Part shown: positions 9,032 through 18,688 of the stretch, in pieces
Layout of the letters: every line of letters begins with the position of its first letter
Position numbering within the stretch: the stretch's first letter is position 1
NCBI RefSeq assembly: GCF_001517105.1
Contig: NZ_LPVF01000001.1
Span: forward strand, 1-64,000
Origin: Bacillus halotolerans
GTDB lineage: Bacteria; Bacillota; Bacilli; Bacillales; Bacillaceae
Direction: 5' to 3'
DNA length: 64,000 nt
The notes under the pieces: model-generated
Told to the model about the DNA's origin: nothing
What the model saw: only the letters and a program-made list of their open reading frames with translations
The model's database searches: none
Translations under genes and position numbers: made by a program

Positions 9032-10276
9032 TTAATAAAGGAGATATTGTTTTCTGGTTTTATTGAATTGCTTTAGCTGTTTTTGATAGGTGTCAATGAT
9101 TTCATCAATTGAAGCACCGTTCTCGATTTTTGTTCTGATCCAGCCATTGCCTGCCAATTTATCAAATGAGCCAGACGCTAGGAACTGAAAATCATTAGGA
9201 TAGAGGTCATGTATCATTTTAATAAGCGACAGTCCTGTTTTCACCGCTTCAAATTTTTCTCTGTCCGTGATATAGAGTTGTACGCCGTGGCAAAGTGTTC
9301 CTTGATGTTTAGAGAACGTTGGAGTGAAGGAGGAAGCTCTGAAGGTAACGCCAGGCAGATCAAGACTGTTCATTTTTTCTGCAAGCTCTGTGCTTTTGAT
9401 AAAGGGAGCCCCGATCAACTCGAATGGCTTAGTCGTTCCCCGTCCTTCAGATACATTCGTTCCTTCAATTAACCCTGTTGCAGGGTACACAAATGTGCTC
9501 TCTGCGGTTGGCATATTTGGTGAAGGGAGGACGAATGGCAGTCTGGTTTCGTCAAAATCCATAGAGCGTTTCCAGTGCTTCATTTTTACGACTGACACAT
9601 CAGCATTAATATTAAATTCCTTGTTGAATAGTAAAGCCAATTCTCCAATGGTCATCCCGTGCTTTAACGGAATGGGATAGAGTCCGACAAAGGATGCGTA
9701 CTCGGGCTCCAGCACTGGTCCTTCAACCTTTTTTCCGCCTTGGGGATTTGGGCGGTCCAGCACGATAAAAGGAATTCCGTTTTCTTTAGCGGCTTCCATT
9801 GCATAAGCCATTGTATAAATGTACGTATAGTAACGAGTCCCGACGTCCTGGATGTCAAATAGAAGAACATCGACATTTTTCAGCATATCAGGAGTGGGTT
9901 TTTTCGTTTTTCCGTAAAGGCTGTATACGGGAACCCCGGTTTTTTCGTCAATGTAAGAGCCTACTTCATCTCCTGCCTGAGCGTCGCCGCGAACGCCATG
10001 CTCAGGCCCGAATAAAGCTGTCAGCTGTATATCGGAGTCTTCGTAAAGAATATCTACACTGCTTTTAAGGGATGCACTCACACCTGTTGGATTTGTAATC
10101 AGCCCAACTCTTTTTCCCTTTAGCTGCTTTTTGTGTTGTGACAAGAGGATATCAATACCGGTCTGGACTTTAGGTTTTTTTGCTGTTTGTTTTTCTGAAT
10201 CAGGCGAAGCTGAGGCAGCCGTCATTGTTCCGAACATCATAAGTCCTGCGAGAAGAACCCATACCGTTTTCTTCAT
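9032..10276 (-). CDS. namZ: Exo-beta-N-acetylmuramidase NamZ (DUF1343)
   Basis: A 414-aa secreted protein with an N-terminal signal peptide (about 23 residues, ending ASASP) and a DUF1343 domain over the rest. Recognisable parts are GLITNPTGV, LFGPEHGVRGDAQAGDEVGS and FDIQDVGTRYYTYIYT. The B. subtilis homologue YbbC/NamZ removes terminal MurNAc from peptidoglycan fragments outside the cell. It is the last gene of the minus-strand MurNAc cluster, 13 bases after nagZ, and works with NagZ and AmiE to produce MurNAc for MurP. Confidence 0.92.
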   Translation of the reverse strand: MKKTVWVLLAGLMMFGTMTAASASPDSEKQTAKKPKVQTGIDILLSQHKKQLKGKRVGLITNPTGVSASLKSSVDILYEDSDIQLTALFGPEHGVRGDAQAGDEVGSYIDEKTGVPVYSLYGKTKKPTPDMLKNVDVLLFDIQDVGTRYYTYIYTMAYAMEAAKENGIPFIVLDRPNPQGGKKVEGPVLEPEYASFVGLYPIPLKHGMTIGELALLFNKEFNINADVSVVKMKHWKRSMDFDETRLPFVLPSPNMPTAESTFVYPATGLIEGTNVSEGRGTTKPFELIGAPFIKSTELAEKMNSLDLPGVTFRASSFTPTFSKHQGTLCHGVQLYITDREKFEAVKTGLSLIKMIHDLYPNDFQFLASGSFDKLAGNGWIRTKIENGASIDEIIDTYQKQLKQFNKTRKQYLLY

Positions 10277-10289
10277 ATGCTCCTCCTTA

Positions 10290-12218
10290 TTAAAGCGGTT
10301 TTCCCGTTTTGATGTTTACTCCATAGCCAAATGGATAAAGGATGTCTCCCGGTTTTGTGACGGATGGAATGTCGACTGGCAGCGTGCCCTTTGGCTTTGA
10401 TTGTCCGAAGATTGCTTTAACGCCGGCCGGAATATTCGGCTGGAGATAACGCCCGTTTGCATACCCTTTAAAACCATAGACGGCAATCAAAGCTCTTGCT
10501 TCTTCGAAATTGGCGGCATCATATGGATTGCGCAGACTCATTAAGACAAACTGCTTTTTGTGCTGCAGTGCGGCATTCATGACAGCTCTCGGAAAAGCGG
10601 TGGCCCATTTGCTTGAATCTGTTACCGTGTCGTCGATGACACCGTCGTTGACGACAGGGTCATTTTTTACAACGTAAGAGCCTGTAATAATATAATCAGC
10701 TTCTTTTACTTGTTTTTCATGCTCAGCATTAAATACCTTTTCTGCAAAGTTCATTTTGTTGAGAGAAACAGATTTGATTTTTTTCCGCTGCATTAAATCG
10801 TGAATGGTTTTTTCAATGGATGCTGTTTGTTCCTCGTAAGGTGCGGCAATTAAAATTCGGCTGCCTTTTTTGGGTTTGAACGGCAAGGTATGCTGATCAT
10901 TTTTTAATACTGTCACTGCCTTTTCAGCGATTTTTTGCTCTGTCTTTGTATGGTGTTTGCTTCCCACTGTTTTGAGCGCTTTCTTCACCTTTTTATCTAT
11001 GCTGCTGTCATGCTGAGCGGGGTAAATACCGCGCTTTATTTTCAGGGAAATGATTCTTTCCACCGATTTGTTGATTTGCTGTAAGGGAATGTCTCCATTT
11101 TTAACAGCTTCTTTTAAGGAGTCAATTACGCTTGCCAATTTTTGTTCATCTTTCAAAGATGTAACTGAGGCAGGCATTAGCGCGATATCAACACCGGCCT
11201 TTATGGCCATGACGACCGCCTCTTCCTGACCGAAATGATCTGCTATGGCTTTCATATTGAGAGCATCAGTGACGATTACACCGCCAAATTCCATTTCCTC
11301 CCGAAGCAGCCCGGTCATTACTTTCTTTGAAAGTGTAGCGGGAACCATAATATCTGATCCATCAAGCTTGCTTTTATATGTGGTGTCGTCAAAGGCTGGG
11401 AATTGAACATGAGCTGTCATCACCATATCTGCTCCGGCATCAATCGCTTTTTGAAAAGGATAGAGTTCAACCTCACGAAGCCGTTCCTGGTTATGAGAAA
11501 CGAGCGGCAGTCCATAATGGCTGTCAACGTCAGTGTCTCCATGTCCCGGGAAATGTTTAAGAGCAGAGGCAATATTTTGCCGTTGCAAACCTTTCATAGA
11601 ATATAAACCGAGTCGTGCTGTCAGTTCACGATCAGAACTGAATGATCTCACACCGATCACGGGATTATCAGGGTTATTATTAATGTCCAAGACTGGGCTG
11701 AAATCTGTATTGATGCCTAAGACAGAAAGCTCTTTTCCAATCATGCTGCCGGTCTGATATGCATTGATTCTGCTTCTTGTTGCGCCAAGCGCCATATTGC
11801 CTGGGAAATTAGTGCCCTCCCCTAATCTCGTCACGATCCCGCCTTCTTGATCAATGCTGAGTAAGAGCGGAATCTTGGGGCTGGCCTTTTGATATGCGTC
11901 TGTCAGCCGTACCGTTTGCTCAGTTGTTTTTACATTTTCTGCAAATAGTATGACGCCGCCGAATTGATATTTCTTGATGAGGCCAGCGACTTCCTCATTC
12001 ATTTTTGTGAAGGCTTGCGGAGAAGACTCACCTTCTTTTTTCCAGTTTCTGAAATCCGGCATCAGCATCTGGCCAATTTTTTCATCTAACGTCATACGAT
12101 CAACGATCTGTTTGGCATCATCTGAGCTGCGGGGTTTTGCTTCAGCTGTCTGACTGACGCCGAGAAAACATGAAAGAAAAAGGACGGTGGAAAGGATAAG
12201 CGAAATGACAGGTTTCAT
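10290..12218 (-). CDS. nagZ: Beta-N-acetylglucosaminidase NagZ (GH3, two domains)
   Basis: A 642-aa secreted glycoside hydrolase family 3 enzyme with a signal peptide (about residues 1-27). The TIM-barrel domain (to about residue 390) carries [18 protein letters not shown] with Asp232 and His234, the acid/base dyad known for B. subtilis NagZ, and nucleophile Asp318 in VTDALNM. A C-terminal alpha/beta domain follows, as in Gram-positive NagZ but not in the short Gram-negative enzymes. It removes GlcNAc from muropeptides after AmiE has cut off the peptide. It lies between amiE and namZ in the operon with short gaps. Confidence 0.95.
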   Translation of the reverse strand: MKPVISLILSTVLFLSCFLGVSQTAEAKPRSSDDAKQIVDRMTLDEKIGQMLMPDFRNWKKEGESSPQAFTKMNEEVAGLIKKYQFGGVILFAENVKTTEQTVRLTDAYQKASPKIPLLLSIDQEGGIVTRLGEGTNFPGNMALGATRSRINAYQTGSMIGKELSVLGINTDFSPVLDINNNPDNPVIGVRSFSSDRELTARLGLYSMKGLQRQNIASALKHFPGHGDTDVDSHYGLPLVSHNQERLREVELYPFQKAIDAGADMVMTAHVQFPAFDDTTYKSKLDGSDIMVPATLSKKVMTGLLREEMEFGGVIVTDALNMKAIADHFGQEEAVVMAIKAGVDIALMPASVTSLKDEQKLASVIDSLKEAVKNGDIPLQQINKSVERIISLKIKRGIYPAQHDSSIDKKVKKALKTVGSKHHTKTEQKIAEKAVTVLKNDQHTLPFKPKKGSRILIAAPYEEQTASIEKTIHDLMQRKKIKSVSLNKMNFAEKVFNAEHEKQVKEADYIITGSYVVKNDPVVNDGVIDDTVTDSSKWATAFPRAVMNAALQHKKQFVLMSLRNPYDAANFEEARALIAVYGFKGYANGRYLQPNIPAGVKAIFGQSKPKGTLPVDIPSVTKPGDILYPFGYGVNIKTGKPL

Positions 12219-12240
12219 AACAACTTCCTCCTATCGTCAA

Positions 12241-13578
12241 TTATTTCATTGCTTCATAAATCGCGGTGATGACGCTTCCGTAACTGCCTGTTGAAAATTG
12301 GTCACCCTCAAACACGTTCGGATTTTCCGCTGGATCAGCGACGGGTGAATGCTTTTTATTTGTTAACAAAGCGATGCCTAAATTGTATGCCGGATCAATG
12401 ATGGTAACCGTTCCTGTCCAGCCAGTATGTCCGTACGCATTTTCGCTTGCATAAGGGCCAAACATCCATTCCATGCTTTTACTGCCGTTTCGCCGCCATC
12501 CAAGGCCAAACGTCGGATCTGTTGCTGATGGCGCCGTAAATAGGTCAGCTGTTTTCTGATCGAATAATGAAACGTTACGGTACGTTCCTTTGTTTAACAT
12601 GACTTGAAGCAGAATCGCCATATCATCAGCGTTTGAAAACAGTCCGGCGTGGCCTGAAACGCCTTCCATCGAATAGAATGCTTTTTCGTCATGTACTTCT
12701 CCTTGCAGCGTGTCTGTGCGGATATGAGGGAAATGGATAACACCGTCTCGTGTATTGCCCATACGTTCAGTGGCTGCGAACTGTTTTGCTTTAAAGCCCT
12801 TTTGCAGCGGATTGTACAACGTATGTTTCAGCTTCAGCGGTTTGTAGAGCTCTTGTTCCGTATAGACATCAAGCGGTTTGCCGGTGAGTTTTTCGACAAT
12901 ACAGCCGAGAAGCATGTATCCAATGTCACTGTATACGTGTTTTGTTCCTGTTTCATAATCCAGCGGGATTTTCATCAAGTATTCAATGGTTTTCTCCCGC
13001 TCCTGAGAATAATACATTCCGGCTTTTTCCGGGCTGTAAAAGTAGAAGCTGGATGGAAGCCCTGATTGGTGCTGCAGGACATCAATGACACGAATGTTAT
13101 CTTTCCCTTTGAAGCGATCTGCAGGCTGATCCTTGAAATCAGGCAAATAAGCAGATACCTTTTCATAAACGTCGAGTTTGCCTTGGCTTACTAAGCGCTG
13201 TAAAGCAAAATTAGCCGCATACATTTTTGTATTTGATGCCAAGTCAAACATCGTGCGGGTTTTCATTTTTGCCGGACGGCGCAACAGTTCAGCCCCGTCA
13301 TATTTTTTACTGTAGCCGTATGCTTCTTTTTTGATCATACGGCCGTCCTTCACGACGACCAGAACGGCGCCGGGGAATCCTGCTGCAATGTCCCGTTCAA
13401 TCATCTGATCAACCTTCCTTAGTTTCTTCGACGAAAACTGTGCAGTTTCTGAATTTATTGTTTTCGGCTCAACCTGGTTGTCTGCTTGATGAAGGGCGGT
13501 TTGTGCGAAGGCTTCGTTCGGCGTCAGAATGGACACGGTTAAAATAGCGCTGAGTAATGCTAATGTCTTCGTTCTCAC
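12241..13578 (-). CDS. amiE: N-acetylmuramyl-L-alanine amidase AmiE (beta-lactamase fold)
   Basis: A 445-aa exported serine hydrolase of the beta-lactamase/PBP4* fold with an N-terminal signal peptide (about residues 1-25). The active-site motif SNTK has Ser115 and Lys118. Later family motifs include YSDIGYMLLG and GHTGWTG. In B. subtilis this gene (ybbE) encodes an amidase that strips peptide from MurNAc, making the substrate for NagZ. It lies 22 bases upstream of nagZ and about 54 bases after murP. By fold alone it could be called a generic serine hydrolase; the operon decides the function. Confidence 0.9.
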   Translation of the reverse strand: MRTKTLALLSAILTVSILTPNEAFAQTALHQADNQVEPKTINSETAQFSSKKLRKVDQMIERDIAAGFPGAVLVVVKDGRMIKKEAYGYSKKYDGAELLRRPAKMKTRTMFDLASNTKMYAANFALQRLVSQGKLDVYEKVSAYLPDFKDQPADRFKGKDNIRVIDVLQHQSGLPSSFYFYSPEKAGMYYSQEREKTIEYLMKIPLDYETGTKHVYSDIGYMLLGCIVEKLTGKPLDVYTEQELYKPLKLKHTLYNPLQKGFKAKQFAATERMGNTRDGVIHFPHIRTDTLQGEVHDEKAFYSMEGVSGHAGLFSNADDMAILLQVMLNKGTYRNVSLFDQKTADLFTAPSATDPTFGLGWRRNGSKSMEWMFGPYASENAYGHTGWTGTVTIIDPAYNLGIALLTNKKHSPVADPAENPNVFEGDQFSTGSYGSVITAIYEAMK

Positions 13579-13632
13579 AAGCTTGCTCCTTTCCGTGTTT
13601 CTATGCCGTTACTATTCCTTAAACGTCATCAT

Positions 13633-15000
13633 TTAATCGAACTGGGCAGCCATTTCATCTTTATATCCGAAAGCGTAGGTCAATAAAAAGCCGGCCGCAT
13701 AGGAAATAAAGAGACCGATGATATATAAGATGATTTGTGAAGGCAGAACCAGAAAGGAGAGCGGCAATCCGGAGACGCCGAGCGCAACTGTGGCAACCTG
13801 AAAATAAGCTTGAAAAGCTCCGCCGATCCCCGCCCCTAAGCATGCTGTCAAAAACGGACGGCCAAGCGGCAGCGTGACACCGAATATGAGCGGTTCACCG
13901 ATGCCGAGCAGTCCTGAAGGAAGACCCCCTGTGATCGCTTTTCTCAGCGTTTTTTTCTTTGTTTTAACGAAGATGGCGAAGGCTGCGCCCACTTGTCCCG
14001 CGCCTCCCATGGCAAGGATAGGGAGAAGCGGGTCATCACCGATCGAATTGATGAGTTCCATGTGCACCGGCGTCAGGCCTTGATGTAACCCGGTGACAAC
14101 GAGAGGGAGGAAGGTCGCGCCCAGAATAAAGCCTGCAGCGATTCCGCCGATGTCTAAGATGGCCAGAAGACCGGATGTGATGACATCTGAAATGAACCCG
14201 CCTAAAGGCATGAAAACGACGTACGTCAATATTCCAGTGATCAAAAGTGAAACTGTTGGAGTTACGATAATATCGAGTGATTGAGGAATAAAGCGGCGGA
14301 TGAATTGTTCTGTGTAAGCAATGAATATAGCTGCGAATAGAACGCCGATGAGCCCTCCCCTGCCGGGAAGAAGCTGTTCTCCGAATAAGCTGATCTTTGC
14401 GATTTCCGGGTTAATGATCAGAATCCCTGCCAGAGCGCCGAGAGCGGGCGTCCCGCCAAATTCTTTTGACGCGTTAATGCCGACGAGAATGCCGAGATAA
14501 GTGAACAGGCCTGATCCGATGACTGTGAGGACAATAGCCGTTTGTGATTCTGCAGAGAGCCAGCCGGCTTGGATTATCGCTTTGGTAATCCCGGTAATTA
14601 AGCCTGAAGCGACGAGTGCGGGAATGAGAGGTATGAAGATGCTGGCTATTTTACGTAAAAAAAGCTTAAATGGAGTGGCGTTCTTACGATTGATATCGGA
14701 TTTCTTTTTGGCGGCGGCCTCTTTTAGATTAAAATCTTTTTCTGATGATACCAGCTTCGAAAAAGCGGCGGTGACATGATTAACGACACCAGTGCCGAGG
14801 ATAATCTGCAGGGTTTCAGCTTCGACGACTCCAAGGACGCCATCAAGTTCCCTTAACGCCTTACTATCCGTTTTACTGACATCGTAAGGCGTAATGCGCA
14901 AGCGGGTCATGCAATGCGTATAGGAAGAAATATTGGATTTCCCCCCGCATAGCTCAAGGATTTTTTCCGCCAGAGTATTGTAGTGTTTTTCTTTGCTCAT
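13633..15000 (-). CDS. murP: PTS MurNAc-specific EIIBC component MurP
   Basis: A 455-aa phosphotransferase permease. Residues 1-90 are an EIIB domain with the phosphorylated Cys30 in SYTHCMTRLRI. Residues about 110-455 are a glucose-superfamily EIIC with ten or so hydrophobic segments and the GIGEPLIFGVTLPLGRPF motif. No EIIA domain is present, so it must borrow one from another PTS, as known for MurP. It imports MurNAc as MurNAc-6-phosphate, the substrate of MurQ. It follows murR by 25 bases. Confidence 0.94.
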   Translation of the reverse strand: MSKEKHYNTLAEKILELCGGKSNISSYTHCMTRLRITPYDVSKTDSKALRELDGVLGVVEAETLQIILGTGVVNHVTAAFSKLVSSEKDFNLKEAAAKKKSDINRKNATPFKLFLRKIASIFIPLIPALVASGLITGITKAIIQAGWLSAESQTAIVLTVIGSGLFTYLGILVGINASKEFGGTPALGALAGILIINPEIAKISLFGEQLLPGRGGLIGVLFAAIFIAYTEQFIRRFIPQSLDIIVTPTVSLLITGILTYVVFMPLGGFISDVITSGLLAILDIGGIAAGFILGATFLPLVVTGLHQGLTPVHMELINSIGDDPLLPILAMGGAGQVGAAFAIFVKTKKKTLRKAITGGLPSGLLGIGEPLIFGVTLPLGRPFLTACLGAGIGGAFQAYFQVATVALGVSGLPLSFLVLPSQIILYIIGLFISYAAGFLLTYAFGYKDEMAAQFD

Positions 15001-15025
15001 ACAAACCCCTCCCTTTCAAGATGCC

Positions 15026-15877
15026 TTATGTCTTTCTCATAGATTTGATTGCTTCTCGCGTTTTATCAATGTAGCCGACTGTTTCTTCATACTGCTCGGC
15101 CGCCATGCTTAAAAACAAAACATCAATTATAAAAAGCTGGGCGAGACGGGAGGAAGTGGCTGCGCTTCGAATCAGGGCCTCGTTGGAATGGGCTGTATAT
15201 AATGAAACGTCGGATAATGCAGAGACGGAGGTTTGGCTGAATTGCGTAAGGCTGATGATTGTGACGCCTTTTTCCTTTGCCATCGAAAGCAGCTCGATGA
15301 TTTCCTGTGTCTCACCTGAAAATGAAATGGCAAATACAATGTCTTTCTTATCTGCATTTGCGATTAAAGATGCCACAAGATGAGTGTCCGTGAAAGCAGT
15401 CGCCTGTTTATGAATTCGAAGCCATTTTTGCTGGGCATCCTTGGCGACAATTCCCGAGGCGCCCAGACCGAAAAAATGTACAGTGTTCGCTTGAAGCAGC
15501 AGAGAAACAGCGCGCTCAAGCTCTTGAAAATCCATGAGATCTGAGGTGTCTTGAATTGCTTGAATGGCATTGCCGGCTGCTTTTTCAGAGATGGAAGGCA
15601 GCGATTCATGAGGAGCGATGTCCCGGTAGCCTTGAACAGCAGGTTTTGCCAGATCGCCCGCTACCCTCATTTTTAAATCCTGAAATCCCTTTAGTCCCAG
15701 TGACTTGCAGAGCCTGATGACGGCAGCGTCACTTGAATTAGCTAAGGCGCTGATTTCGCTGACTGTGCTTTCTATCGCTTTGTGGGGATGGGCTAATATG
15801 TAGTCCGCAAGCTTACGCTCTGATTGTGGCAGCTTGTGTTTCATTGATTGAATGATAGCTAAACCGCCTGTCGCCAT
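15026..15877 (-). CDS. murR: RpiR-family repressor MurR
   Basis: A 283-aa regulator. An N-terminal RpiR-type helix-turn-helix (about residues 1-80; TVSEISALANSSDAAVIRLC) is followed by a SIS sugar-phosphate-binding domain (about 120-260; FFGLGASGIVAKDAQQKWLR). In B. subtilis MurR represses the MurNAc operon and MurNAc-6-phosphate relieves it. It lies 15 bases after murQ and 25 before murP. A strong palindrome upstream of murQ is its likely operator. Confidence 0.93.
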   Translation of the reverse strand: MATGGLAIIQSMKHKLPQSERKLADYILAHPHKAIESTVSEISALANSSDAAVIRLCKSLGLKGFQDLKMRVAGDLAKPAVQGYRDIAPHESLPSISEKAAGNAIQAIQDTSDLMDFQELERAVSLLLQANTVHFFGLGASGIVAKDAQQKWLRIHKQATAFTDTHLVASLIANADKKDIVFAISFSGETQEIIELLSMAKEKGVTIISLTQFSQTSVSALSDVSLYTAHSNEALIRSAATSSRLAQLFIIDVLFLSMAAEQYEETVGYIDKTREAIKSMRKT

Positions 15878-15892
15878 TACTGTCTCTCCTTA

Positions 15893-16807
15893 TCATGAAT
15901 GGTAGTTTTCAATTGCTTTGTCTATAAAACCGTTCGCTTCATCAAGCAATGTCTTCGCTTTATTTTGATCTGTGCTGGTTTTGAGCATAACAATTGCTGT
16001 TTTGACATGAAGATTCGCTTGTTCAAGTGTGTATTGCGCTTTCTCATAAGAAACGTCTGTGAGGCTTTGAATGATGCTGATGGCGCGTTCTTTTAGTTTT
16101 TTGTTGCTGACATTGACATCCACCATCAAGTTTTCGTAGACCTTGCCGATTTTGACCATTACAGCGGTGGATATCATGTTTAGAATCATTTTATGAGCGG
16201 TTGCGGCTTTCATACGTGTCGAGCCTGTAATGACTTCTGGCCCGACGACGACCTCAATGCTGTGATCAGCGTGTTTGCTGATGGCAGATTGACTGTTACA
16301 GGTAAGGGAGACGGTGTTTGCTCCGATTGTGCGGGCGTATTTCAGCGCACCCGCTGCATAAGGCGTACGGCCGCTTGCTGCAATCGCGATCACTGTATCG
16401 GCTGAGGTAAGATGGATGGCTCGTAAATCCTCGGCCCCTGCTTCTTCATGATCTTCAATCCCCTCTGCCGCCTGCAAAAATGCGTTGGGACCGCCGGCCA
16501 TTAACCCGATTACCTGATCAGGAGTGACGCTGTAGGTCGGAGGACATTCAACTGCGTCCATCACACCGAGTCGGCCGCTAGTGCCTGCACCTGCGTAAAT
16601 GAGCCGTCCGCCATTTTGAAAGGATTCATACGCGCATTCGACGGCTGCTTTGATATCGGGAAGGACACGCTGAACGGCGGCAGCGACTTTGATATCTTCA
16701 TTGTTAATCATTTTTAAGATATCGAGGGTATTAGCTTTGTGTATTTCCAATGTTTGGCTATTGCGTGATTCAGTTGTAAGGCTGTGAAGATTCAATTGTT
16801 CTGACAT
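15893..16807 (-). CDS. murQ: MurNAc-6-phosphate etherase MurQ
   Basis: A 304-aa cytoplasmic etherase that cleaves the lactyl ether of MurNAc-6-P to GlcNAc-6-P and D-lactate. It has a SIS domain with [20 protein letters not shown] and the [18 protein letters not shown] signature of the family. The start at 16807 (MSEQLN) is preceded by GGGGGCATCCTC; the 12-residue upstream extension is not needed. It is the first gene of the cluster. Confidence 0.94.
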   Translation of the reverse strand: MSEQLNLHSLTTESRNSQTLEIHKANTLDILKMINNEDIKVAAAVQRVLPDIKAAVECAYESFQNGGRLIYAGAGTSGRLGVMDAVECPPTYSVTPDQVIGLMAGGPNAFLQAAEGIEDHEEAGAEDLRAIHLTSADTVIAIAASGRTPYAAGALKYARTIGANTVSLTCNSQSAISKHADHSIEVVVGPEVITGSTRMKAATAHKMILNMISTAVMVKIGKVYENLMVDVNVSNKKLKERAISIIQSLTDVSYEKAQYTLEQANLHVKTAIVMLKTSTDQNKAKTLLDEANGFIDKAIENYHS

Positions 16808-16848
16808 GAGGATGCCCCCTGTGTAAAAATAAATATATCTCAATATTC

Positions 16849-16878
16849 AGTATATTCATTTCTGTTATGATATTTCAA
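16849..16878 (-). promoter_or_regulatory. Promoter of the murQRP-amiE-nagZ-namZ operon
   Basis: On the minus strand TTGAAA and TATACT are separated by 18 bases. They lie about 45-70 bases upstream of the murQ start. This fits a SigA promoter. Confidence 0.7.
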
Positions 16879-16892
16879 CTATCATTTTTAAC

Positions 16893-16913
16893 TTTTGAAA
16901 CTTTATTTCAAAA
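16893..16913. promoter_or_regulatory. Likely MurR operator
   Basis: TTTTGAAA-CTTTA-TTTCAAAA is a near-perfect inverted repeat with eight-base arms, 15 bases upstream of the murQ -35 box. Its place and symmetry fit binding by the RpiR-family dimer encoded in the operon. Assignment to MurR is inferred. Confidence 0.65.
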
Positions 16914-16917
16914 GAGG

Positions 16918-17400
16918 CTATAAGAAATAATGAAGTATCAGCTGTTCGCCAAGCGGCCCGATTTTTCGGCGTCCTTTATCAAGAAATCCGGTTTTCATAT
17001 AAAGCTGCTTTGCACGGGTGTTCAGGTGGTTGACGGCTAAAATGATTTCATCGCACCATGGGAAATACCCGTTAACAAAAGAGGGGAGCTGAAGCATGGC
17101 TTTTTTCGCATAGCCTTGTCCGTGGTGGGCAGAGTTTAATGATAAGGAACTGAGCAATAAAGCAAATGGATTGTTGGAATAGGGAGCAATGGTTTCTTTT
17201 GACGTATGCAGAATGAAAAAGCCTATTGGCAGATCACCTTTTAAGATAACAACAGGATAGCGCTCCTGTATGCTTAGAGCCTGAGTCAGTACCTCTTTAG
17301 GGAGAGCCGTAAAGCGTTTGTCATCATTGTGTAAAGTAAAGGCGTAAAGCTCCGGCAAGTGCTCAGGCTTATAGAAGGATAAAGAGATATCTTGCGTCAT
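16918..17400 (-). CDS. ybbJ: GNAT-family N-acetyltransferase
   Basis: A 160-aa protein of the GNAT fold. The acetyl-CoA-binding segment is LNSAHHGQGYAKKAMLQLP (a Q-x-x-G-x-G/A variant), followed by AVNHLNTRAKQLYMKTGF, the usual C-terminal strand and helix. The substrate is unknown. It begins 11 bases after ybbK, so the two are probably co-transcribed. Its end lies next to the presumed MurR operator. Confidence 0.85.
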   Translation of the reverse strand: MTQDISLSFYKPEHLPELYAFTLHNDDKRFTALPKEVLTQALSIQERYPVVILKGDLPIGFFILHTSKETIAPYSNNPFALLLSSLSLNSAHHGQGYAKKAMLQLPSFVNGYFPWCDEIILAVNHLNTRAKQLYMKTGFLDKGRRKIGPLGEQLILHYFL

Positions 17401-17411
17401 GATGAGCCTCC

Positions 17412-17867
17412 TTATAATATGTCGTCTAACTGGTTTTCAGAAATTACACGGTACCCCGCTTGTTTTAATAGCGCGGCGGTTACTCCGTTTCCAGCAATTT
17501 TTTTGCCTGAAAATGAGCCATTATAGATGAAATTGCTTCCGCATGATGGGCTATTTTCTTTCAATATGACGGCAGAGGCGTTGATTTCTTTTGCATAGGC
17601 CAATGTTTGGGCCGCGCCCTTCATATATAAATCTGTTACATCTTCTCCTGAAGACGTTATGATTTTCGCGGTTCCATTAAGAACATCCTCACCAGTGCCT
17701 CCGATGATTTCTGCTGGTTCCCGGGGAGTGGAGAAGCCGCCGAGAAGTTCAGGGCAAGCCATCACTGCTTGTTTTTCTTCAATCAGTTTTCGGATTTTCT
17801 CTGATGCGGCATGCGAACCGTTGTATCTGCATTCAATGCCGCCGAGGCAAGAGCTGACTAGTATCAT
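17412..17867 (-). CDS. ybbK: DUF523 family protein
   Basis: A 151-aa cytoplasmic protein of the DUF523 family. Conserved cysteines are visible in SSCLGGIECRYNG, MACPELLGG and LKENSPSCGS; these could bind a metal or an iron-sulfur cluster. No biochemical role is established. It has an RBS (GAGGAGAAACC) before the ATG and is followed closely by ybbJ. Confidence 0.88.
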   Translation of the reverse strand: MILVSSCLGGIECRYNGSHAASEKIRKLIEEKQAVMACPELLGGFSTPREPAEIIGGTGEDVLNGTAKIITSSGEDVTDLYMKGAAQTLAYAKEINASAVILKENSPSCGSNFIYNGSFSGKKIAGNGVTAALLKQAGYRVISENQLDDIL

Positions 17868-17988
17868 ATTGGTTTCTCCTCTCTTGATTCGATCTATATC
17901 TATCTTAAAATAAATGATAAATGGTAGGAGCCTTTTTCAGTTAAAAAAGAGGTTAAAAAGTTTGAAAATAAAAAATTTAAATTTCCTC

Positions 17989-18018
17989 TTTACAAAAGGG
18001 GGGGAACCTGTATATAAT
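17989..18018 (+). promoter_or_regulatory. Promoter of the five-tRNA cluster
   Basis: TTTACA and TATAAT are separated by 18 bases. The -10 box ends 30 bases before tRNA-Glu. A G-rich spacer lies between the boxes. Confidence 0.8.
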
Positions 18019-18048
18019 AACTTTTGTCAGCTCGACGAGAACACAAAC

Positions 18049-18123
18049 GGCCCGTTGGTCAAGCGGTTAAGACACCGCCCTTTCACGGCGGTAACACGGG
18101 TTCGAATCCCGTACGGGTCACCA
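18049..18123 (+). tRNA. tRNA-Glu (TTC)
   Basis: Acceptor stem GGCCCGT/ACGGGTC, anticodon loop CTTTCAC giving TTC, T-loop TTCGAAT and encoded CCA. It is the first gene of a five-tRNA transcript. Confidence 0.96.
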
Positions 18124-18126
18124 TTT

Positions 18127-18202
18127 GGAGGATTAGCTCAGCTGGGAGAGCATCTGCCTTACAAGCAGAGGGTCGGCGGTTCGAGCCCGTCATCCTCCAC
18201 CA
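18127..18202 (+). tRNA. tRNA-Val (TAC)
   Basis: Acceptor stem GGAGGAT/ATCCTCC, anticodon stem TCTGC/GCAGA around CTTACAA (anticodon TAC), T-loop TTCGAGC, CCA encoded. Confidence 0.96.
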
Positions 18203-18206
18203 TCTT

Positions 18207-18279
<73 letters not shown>

Positions 18280-18298
18280 CTGTTTTTCTTGAAAATAT

Positions 18299-18383
18299 GG
18301 AGGGGTAGCGAAGTGGCTAAACGCGGCGGACTGTAAATCCGCTCCCTCAGGGTTCGGCAGTTCGAATCTGCCCCCCTCCACCA
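18299..18383 (+). tRNA. tRNA-Tyr (GTA)
   Basis: An 85-nt class II tRNA with a long variable arm (GCTCCCTCAGGGTTC region). Anticodon loop CTGTAAA gives GTA; acceptor GGAGGGG/CCCCTCC; CCA encoded. Confidence 0.96.
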
Positions 18384-18387
18384 TCAT

Positions 18388-18459
18388 TGGGCTATAGCCA
18401 AGCGGTAAGGCAACGGACTTTGACTCCGTCATGCGTTGGTTCGAATCCAGCTAGCCCAG
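18388..18459 (+). tRNA. tRNA-Gln (TTG)
   Basis: Acceptor TGGGCTA/TAGCCCA, anticodon stem ACGGA/TCCGT around CTTTGAC (anticodon TTG), T-loop TTCGAAT. CCA is not encoded. It is the last tRNA before the terminator. Confidence 0.95.
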
Positions 18460-18464
18460 TCACA

Positions 18465-18497
18465 GACACCTTTGATCAAAAGGTGTCTTTTTTCTTT
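18465..18497 (+). terminator. Terminator of the tRNA cluster
   Basis: GACACCTTTTGATC-like arms: GACACCTTTGATC with AAAAGGTGTC form a stem, followed by TTTTTTC and more T. Confidence 0.85.
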
Positions 18498-18626
18498 TTG
18501 AAAAATCATTCTAACTTCTAACTGTTCAGTCTGTATAATAATTTTAAAAATATGTTAAGGTAGTTTATTCACAAATTGCCATCTACACCCTGCCAAAAAT
18601 TTGTTAAACTTATTTTATAAAAAAAT

Positions 18627-18652
18627 TGAAACCTTTAGAAACGAAGCTCGTA
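18627..18652 (+). promoter_or_regulatory. SigW-type promoter upstream of sigW
   Basis: TGAAAC, 16 bases, then CGTA: an exact match to the SigW consensus (TGAAAC-N16-CGTA). It predicts autoregulation of the sigW-rsiW operon by its own sigma factor, as known in B. subtilis. Confidence 0.92.
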
Positions 18653-18688
18653 TACATACAGACCGGTGAAGGCAGAGGTTAGATAAAT

